From Schistosoma haematobium (lineage: Eukaryota > Platyhelminthes > Trematoda > Strigeidida > Schistosomatidae): 64,000 nucleotides of DNA. Every line of letters starts with the position of its first letter. The stretch's first letter is position 1. Made by a program: the position numbers and the translations under genes. Below, piece after piece: positions 57,333 to 64,000 of the stretch. The DNA lies in NCBI RefSeq assembly GCF_000699445.3, contig NC_067196.1, forward strand, positions 43,367,806-43,431,805, given 5' to 3'. The notes under the pieces are model-generated. The model did not search any database and had not been told where the DNA came from. It saw only the letters and a list, made by a program, of their open reading frames with translations.

Positions 57333-60300
57333 TGTTGATCACCACGAATCGCTGATATTTTGTCTATGCTTTCGCGTTTTCTGCCATCGTGTTTGTTTAT
57401 AGGTAATTGGATTGATCCATCACTTATCAAGTAGTAGCTTTTTTTGTCATTTAGACTACTGTTTTAAGCTTCAACTAATTACTTTCCGAATGTTTTTAAT
57501 TGGACGGGATAATCTAGAAATGTTTAGCTTGTTATTCGTAGGTAATAATGATTTAAGCAAATGCTTTTATAAGATGTTGCTTTTCTTGAAGTTTGTTAAA
57601 TACATGGTCATTATTCGGTTTGGTGTGATCTTAATTTTTGTTTTGTTTTATTAAGATGCAGAAGATTTTCGGAAAGTTTTTGAGGAAGGTTGTCAAGCAA
57701 GTGATGATAAACTAACTGAGAATAGTAAGTCATTACATAAAATCCTTACTTAATTACAAATATGTGTTTCCAAGAAGAAAGCGTGTATTATTTCAGTTAC
57801 ACACAAATTTTGTTGTTGATGTTATGTCTAGTGTTTTCTGATGGCTGGCAGAGATATTCGTGACGTAGGTCTTTAATTGCAAGTTTTCAGTGTTGCTTGC
57901 ATGCATCCTGATAAGGAGATTACTAACTGACATTTAACACTATAACTGGCCACTTTTTATTCACCGAGCGTCGTTTGTTATTGTTTTTTATCCTACTATT
58001 TTTGCCTGATCAGATCAAACACTTCTGTACTTCATATCAATCATTTGTGAGCTGTCTGCTATATGGGACATTGAGTTTTAGGGAAAGCTATTGCTTCTTC
58101 ATTGTCTCTAGATACTCTCCTATTAACAACAACCTGGATGAAGTCAAAAATATATTTTATCGAAAACCGTGATGTGGTAATCGTAGCGGACAAATTTATT
58201 TTTAGCGAACCTAAACGTCAAGCCTGAAAAATCCCTATTTGGTTTGTTGACTCCCGATATAACTACTACGGTGGGACCTACCTTATCGATATTAGTCCTA
58301 GCTGCAGAGCATCAACGGAATACTGTCGCCCCTTTGAAATTACATATTTGTCTGAGTCTGGAAAATCTGTTAAAGCTTTTGTCGATGGCTAAAATGTTAA
58401 TATGTTTAGGGAAGAACTAGTTAAGGACTTAGGCAATCATTAAAGGGCTATTCATCAAAGTCGGTCTAGAACAATCTGCACTGCGGTACAAAGGTACAAG
58501 TTATGTTTGTTAGTAACGTAGACAGAATGGTAAAGAAGGACCTATGGACTTAGGAAGCCAGTTGAGAAGTATATATCCAAAATGATAAATTCTTTGCTTT
58601 GTGACAGTCATATTAAACACGTTAGTCCTCATAATAATACATGATTTAACTAACCCAGTCATTGACATTTTGACTCCACAGAAGTGTCCGTATGTATTTT
58701 ATATCATAGGAACCTCAAAACTGCAAATTACGTTGCTTTATGGATCACTTTTGAGACTCCAAAGTCCTTATCTAATACAGTTAATACAACTCATCAACCT
58801 AGTTTGTAACTAAACACTTATAATATATGTTTGAATCACCTCAAAATATGCTTAACATGGCATATTATAATAAAAGTGACCTTATCATACTAGAATATTG
58901 ATTTACATGTTTAGTAGGAACTACTTGTTCGATGATCTGTTAAATCCATGGAAGAACCTCAGCAACCTAACCTTCTTAAACGTTCTACATACCTATTAAT
59001 GTCATTCAGCAAGAAATACCCAAACGCCTCAATATTGTTATATCAAGCACTTTTGTAAGTCAGTTTAAAAAGATTACTACACACTCAGTTATTTCGTTAT
59101 CATTCATTAAACAATCCCCCATTTCGTAGTATTTGTTATATGACAAAAATAGCATATACACTTTTTACCATAGCTGCTAACCTAAAACAGCCGTTAACGC
59201 TCAATAAATTCTTAATTAAATTATGCTTAAAGCACTTAAATGTACCTTAAAAATGTAGTAAAGTCTGCGGAAGTATTGGAAAACAGCCAGAATTGTTTTA
59301 ATTTCAGTTATATTACCTGCTCTCGCCACATTTTTTACTATTAAGTTCTTTAATCAAAAGCTGTATTAAGTTGGAAAACAGTAACCGACGCTAGGTTTGG
59401 AGATATCTAGATTCTACTCTCTGAGAACAACCGGAACTATGTGGAGCATATTTCAGGAAGTTGTCTTCCAACTTATATCAGTTTCTAGTAAGCACTATTA
59501 CTAATTCAGTAGTACAAAGAAAAATATCTATCTGAATGTTAATCATTGGTTTATTCATAGTATCACTTGGATGTCCGAAAATCTATAATTCAAGTACATC
59601 TATGTTAATTGGGAATGTAAAGATCAGTCAGTCACTAATAAAACAATAGTTCTACACCGATATCACCATATGAAGTCGTTCAGCTTGTAGTGAGTTTCAT
59701 TGTCACACGCCTGCATAGTTTGTTCTAACCTTTGAACAGACGAGTTATATTAGTCCCTCTAGTCGTTTGACCATTTATATATATGATCTTGAACATGTGT
59801 ATATGTCAGTATCTGTGTTCATATACTTAGATGTACCTTTAATCCATATAAATGTTGAGTCACGTTTGACTAAACAAAATGATCAAGTTTGTCTTGCCAG
59901 CTTCTCGTCTCTTGTCTATCTGTATCAATGGGTGTATGAAACATATGTATTGAAAACCACTCTCGTATTTTTTCATTCTGTGATTCACTAACACGAAGTT
60001 TATGTAAGTATACGTAGTTAATTAAGGAACTATATTTCATCGTTCCTCATCAATATCAAATTGAGTCAACAACGAACACAAAAATAGTGTGTTACTTGAT
60101 AAACTGTGATCCGTATCCGCTGAACACACAATGACTCTGTTAGTTGTTAAAACAGACGACTTCCAGATTGTGCACCTTAGTCTGTAATAATGCTTTCTGG
60201 AACTTCGAAATTAGCAACCTTATGTTTCACAAACTTTTCCGCCGTTTCAGGAGCAATGTTTTACAACCGGATGGCTCTTACCCATCTGGTGAATCGGCCA

Positions 60301-61079
60301 ATACAATTTAGTATATAAGTGAAATTATTGGGTAGTAAGTGTCCGAAAATATCGATATTCATATGCTCGGACTCCAGTCTGGTGCAGAAAATCCTCTTAT
60401 AGGCGATACTACTACGTGTTGTTGGACTTCCGACTTCTAACATTACGTGCATGATTTCGTCCATATCTGTAAGTCGCTACTTATATTTGGGCAAACGGAT
60501 GTCTTTGACAAGTTTTTTACGCCTGAGGGAGATATGCCATGAGATATCTCAAAAACGAGATGTCGCATTCTATGGTATACAAGCAGATGTTCTTTATCTT
60601 CAATTCTGTCTTATTCGATCCTCAAAATTCGTTCAGTTCAGTATCAGTCTTCTGCAGCTTTGAGATCTCGATGTAGTTTATATCCGTTACAGTTAAACTA
60701 TTAATGCTTGTCATTGATAAAGTGTCTGCAACGTAATATGTACTACCTACTATGCGCTATATATCATACGTAAATTGTGATATAAATTCTTATCGTGTTG
60801 TGAAATGATTATTCTCTCGTATAATTAGAAGTCTTTTTATTCAATGTAAGTGAGAATTACTGTTATATTTAATGTTTTAGTTTTTCTGGATCCTGATCCT
60901 CTTTGAATATTTATCATCCCTTATTTGTAGGATCCAGCATTGAAGATGCTCATTCTGATAAAGAGGATAAAACTGATGATATTGGCACGCTCTCGAATTC
61001 TGTCAAAGAATGTTTGAACATTGCCTCACCAGATACCAACTCTTCTGTTCATTGCAGTTCGATAAAAACCGATGCTTAA
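54675..61079 (+). CDS. RANBP1: Ran-specific GTPase-activating/Ran-binding protein 1
   Basis: Six exons: 54675-54692, 54725-54818, 54857-54995, 55028-55175, 57656-57724, 60931-61079 (stop TAA). The product is about 205 residues, close to human RanBP1 (about 200). It binds Ran-GTP in the cytoplasm and, with RanGAP, promotes GTP hydrolysis to release export complexes. Domain evidence: [13 protein letters not shown], then [68 protein letters not shown], and [11 protein letters not shown], the ordered RanBD1 motifs; the tail is acidic. Introns 1-3 are only 32, 38 and 32 nt. The phases fit except exon 2, which is one base short at the C4 run 54767-54770; five Cs would restore the frame. Start chosen at the ATG giving MHSVSE. 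The third-last intron (2.5 kb) crosses the palindrome edge. Confidence 0.88.
56607..56732 (-). repeat. tRNA-derived SINE-like fragment in right arm
   Basis: Mirror copy of the fragment at 49025-49150, lying inside RanBP1 intron 4 in antisense. Confidence 0.45.
57725..60109. other. RanBP1 intron 5, first part
   Basis: Intron sequence of 3.2 kb in total. No additional exon is recognised; the segment 58150-58560 has slightly raised GC and may be an old transposon fragment, but no family motif could be read. Confidence 0.4.
60110..60620 (-). mobile_element. Ty3/gypsy integrase fragment in RanBP1 intron 5
   Basis: On the minus strand, from about 60580 downwards, readable segments follow the integrase order: a region like [20 protein letters not shown] (matching the zinc-binding/core junction), [20 protein letters not shown] then [11 protein letters not shown] (the first catalytic aspartate block), and [23 protein letters not shown] with a stop just after the second catalytic aspartate. 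No reverse transcriptase, protease or LTR is seen nearby. It is a dead remnant of a Ty3/gypsy LTR retrotransposon, antisense to RanBP1. Confidence 0.75.
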
Positions 61080-61549
61080 ATATCTCATTATTGAGACTTT
61101 TTTCATAAACAAATTCAGATCTGTTATACAATATCTAAATTTTTAGAGAAGGTGTCTTAAATAATATCTTATTTGTTTCTCATTAAGTAGTTTGTTGAAG
61201 CCAGTTCTCAAACATCAAGCGTCATTTTTTGTCTTAATAATGCCCTATTCAGAGCTTAAATCTGGTAACTCTATTACAAATGATATCTACAAGTAGATGT
61301 GAAATTTTACACCTTATTCAATTATTGTTATTTTAGTAAAGTCATGGGTCTACTAAAAGAGTAGTGAACCAAGTGATTGCCATTAATCTGGTTCTGTGTG
61401 TTTGTATATGATTTCTCCATAAAATAGCAGTTGAACCAACAAGGTGATGCATACATTTATAGTTATTTTATCGTCTTTAGTTATTTATTTTCCAAGAATC
61501 CTTCTTTTTAAGTTAATTGGCAAGTGTTTTGTCAGTTATCAACATTTGA
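61080..61549. other. RanBP1 3' flank
   Basis: This carries the probable 3' untranslated region of RanBP1. No specific polyadenylation site is assigned and no further gene is seen before the next retroelement. Confidence 0.4.
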
Positions 61550-63790
61550 TTTTAATCAGCCAGGTTGATGAAAGGAGTTTTTACTCACAAACTGTCGCAC
61601 TTCACATCTGCACATAGGATTCGATAGGCCCCAAATGCCCTGGTATGGTCGAGAGTGGGATGGACCCGCCCTCCCTCTCGAAATGCTCTCACACGGCCAC
61701 GCGTATACAGCCTCTGCCAGGGAAGTCCTACTCACTGCCTTCTCGTGGCGGGGGTGTTGTTTACGAAAATGAGAGGACGAAAAGCGAATGTCTGGCGCTT
61801 TAACCGGATTCCAAACCAATGGTGCACATGGGCTCCAGTATCCTGCGGGAGCAAATGGCGTATGAACCAATTGTTAGTCACCGGCTACCATGGGACTGCA
61901 TCTTTTCATGATGCTTCGCTGCCTCGTGGGTCAGACCTTTAGGCCAAGGGCTCGGGGTGTGGCCCCCTAAGAAAACCACCTGCTTCGGTCTGGGCACCCG
62001 GGCAGTATCCCAGCCCACACACAAATATGATGAAATGTCAATATTTATGGAAAATACTTCTCTTGCTTTGATTAACAATCAAACGGTTCATATTATTATT
62101 ATTCACGTCATCTATTCACTCTCTTTTATTTCCACTCTGTGTATCCTTATTTTTCGACTTATACAGCAGCTCGCCTATGGTGGAAATTCGGTTCTATCTG
62201 AACGATCTCGAGTCACTGCTTGGTCGAAAGTTGTATGCTTCCACCGAACACGAATACTGAAACAGTCTTTCTGAAACCGCATACACGATTCAAACTGTCT
62301 ACCTTCAACGTTCGCACACTTATGCAGGTTGGACAACAGATAGGGCTGGCTATGTCAGGCTGGTTTTCGTTCCGGTCGAGGATGTATTGATCATAGCTTC
62401 AGCCTTCGCCAAATGCTAGAACACCGTCATACTTATCAAAGGCCAGCAATCGTAGTGTTTCTCGACATTAGGGCTGCCTTCGATTCGTTGGACAGGACTG
62501 TTCCCTGGGATTGTCTATTGAAGAAGGGTGTGCCTGAGAAGTTTATTAACATCCTAAAAGCCCTATACACAAGCACCTCAGGCAGAGTGAGGGCATACAA
62601 CCACCTCTCTCCATTGTTCCATTCGAGCAGTGGGGTTAGGCAGGGTTGCCCAATCTCACGATTCCTCTTCAACTTTGCCATCGATGTCATTCTGGAAACA
62701 ACTCTGATGGATGTAAGTAGTGGCGGCGTGGATCTGTTGCCTGGAGAAAGACTTCTCGACCTTGAGTATGCGGATGATATTATCTTACTGTGCGATAATG
62801 CCCAAGCCATGCAATCTGCACTTAATCAGTTGGCAATCAGTGTCCGTAGGTATGGTATGTACTTTGCACCTTCGAAATGCAAAGTACTTCTACAAGACTG
62901 GCAGGATTCTAATCCTGTACTCACCCTAAATGATGATCAGATAGAAGTAGTCGAGAAGTTCATGTACCTGGGAAGCTGCATAAGTGCTGGTGGTGGCGTG
63001 AGTGATTAGATAAATGCACGTATAGTGAAAGCTAGAGCGGCTTATGCCAATCTGGGCCATCTTTGGTGCCTTCGTGATGTTAGTCTGGCTGTAAAAGGTC
63101 GGATCTACAATGCGTCAGTGAGAGCAGTTTTGCTCTATGCTTGTGAAACCTGGCCTCCGAGTTGAGGATGTTAGACGACTCTGTGTTTTATCATCGTTGT
63201 CTCCGAAGGATTGCTGACATCCAGTGGCAACACCATGTTAGTAATGCAGAGGTTTGGCATCTTGTGTTCGGGTGCAGAGACGATAATCCAATTGGTGTCA
63301 CCATCTTTAAACATCGACTTCGGTGGCTTGGACATGTTCTACTAGTGTCGTCCCAAAGAATTCTACGTCGTGTATTATTTGCGGACTTTGGGACTGGTTG
63401 GAAAAAGTGGAGAGGTGGTCAGTGTATGACATGGTGTCGGGGTATAAAAAAAGCTGTAAAGGGCTGGCTTGTGTTGGTCCTTCACGACTCCTTGGCTTGG
63501 GTTCGAGAGATGGTGCGACAGTGGCTAGAGACATTATCAGATATAGCTCAGGATAGAAGCCAGTGGCGATCCTGCTGTAACCTTCTTTTACTTTCTTCAT
63601 AAAAATTGGTTGTATCTTCCCTAACTGAAAGATTTCTTCTGGTTGTACCTTTCCGTTTCTCCCATTATTACTATTACGCTACCTTACACTAATCTGTTCG
63701 TTATTGTTCTTTTTTCTCTTCGAATTCTCATTGTTTTGTGTGGCGTATATATATTTGGTGCCCTCTTGTACCAATATTTATGTGTTCAAA
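61550..63790 (+). mobile_element. Internally deleted RTE-clade retrotransposon (second family)
   Basis: A GC-rich leader (about 61550-62010) is followed by a stretch encoding FNVRTLMQVGQQIGLAMS, the very start of the endonuclease, which is joined at about 62355 directly to the reverse transcriptase at QAGFRSGRGC. Most of the endonuclease and the first RT motifs are therefore missing. The RT continues with VVFLDIRAAFDSLDR, GVRQGCPISRFLFNFAID and LEYADDIILL (62413-63009), a stop at 63007, a frameshift near 63155, and the C-terminal LRWLGHVLL and IAQDRSQWRS motifs ending at 63602. A 3' tail reaches about 63790. It differs clearly from the RTE family at 30850-33946. GC content is far above background. 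Confidence 0.8.
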
Positions 63791-64000
63791 TAAAATAAAA
63801 AATTAAACATCTGGCTGGCCACGTCTCAGAGTCATCACTACCCCACTAGTGGGAGTAATCCGCAGTGGTAAATAAATCCTCAAAATCAGTACCTCTGTAA
63901 GTCTTTGACATTTGATGCTGACCACATTGGTTTCAATGGATTAACCTAGTTGGAGGCGCTCGGCCATGCATTCGCATCAGATCACGAGTGGAAACGCTGT
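63791..64000. other. Window end, probable repeat flank
   Basis: GC content stays raised and phrases such as GGCGCTCGGCCATGCATTCG suggest the start of another repeat cut by the window edge; no family is assigned. Confidence 0.35.

Noticed and set aside
1..64000. CRISPR arrays, bacterial operons, rRNA or intact tRNA genes
   Set aside because: Repeats present are dispersed or inverted SINEs rather than regularly spaced arrays, and tRNA-like segments are diverged SINE heads without a foldable full tRNA.

Overview
The window looks like genomic DNA of a blood fluke (genus Schistosoma or a close relative). It is AT-rich and intron-rich, with coding exons separated by introns as short as 29-38 nt. 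It is saturated with schistosome-type repeats: Sm-alpha-like SINEs carrying hammerhead ribozymes, RTE- and CR1-clade non-LTR elements, a Penelope-like element with a GIY-YIG domain, and Ty3/gypsy remnants. No bacterial, organellar or viral gene organisation is visible.

Layout. 1-8.36 kb: gene-less AT-rich DNA. 8.4-30.8 kb: intergenic DNA seeded with tRNA-headed SINEs (many as inverted pairs or partial tandems), a 5'-inverted RTE fragment (9.69-10.25 kb), a Penelope-like remnant (10.7-11.9 kb), a distinct hammerhead SINE with a 345-bp repeat period (14.28-14.71 kb) and a 501-bp solo LTR with matching target-site duplications (28.01-28.51 kb). 30.85-33.95 kb: a nearly full-length but broken RTE element. 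36.49-46.92 kb, minus strand: an eight-exon gene that I identify as ODAD3/CCDC151, an outer dynein arm docking complex subunit, assembled by hand into a 543-residue open frame. 48.43-57.33 kb: a very large inverted repeat (arms 3,350 and 3,348 bp, spacer about 2.2 kb). 54.68-61.08 kb, plus strand: a six-exon RanBP1 gene (about 205 residues) whose first four exons lie in the right arm, so a truncated inverted copy lies in the left arm. 61.55-63.79 kb: an internally deleted RTE element.

Functionally there are two recognisable host genes and no operon-like logic: ODAD3 (ciliary dynein docking) and RanBP1 (Ran-GTP/nuclear transport). The rest is mobile DNA and its decay products. The most interesting signals are (1) the large near-identical palindrome that duplicates the RanBP1 5' half around a CR1-like element, which could be a young fold-back duplication or an assembly artefact, and (2) at least three related tRNA-plus-hammerhead SINE families, with partial tandem and inverted-pair copies consistent with circular or multimeric RNA templates and snap-back cDNA synthesis. 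Exon models come from reading splice signals and protein similarity from memory; no alignment was run.
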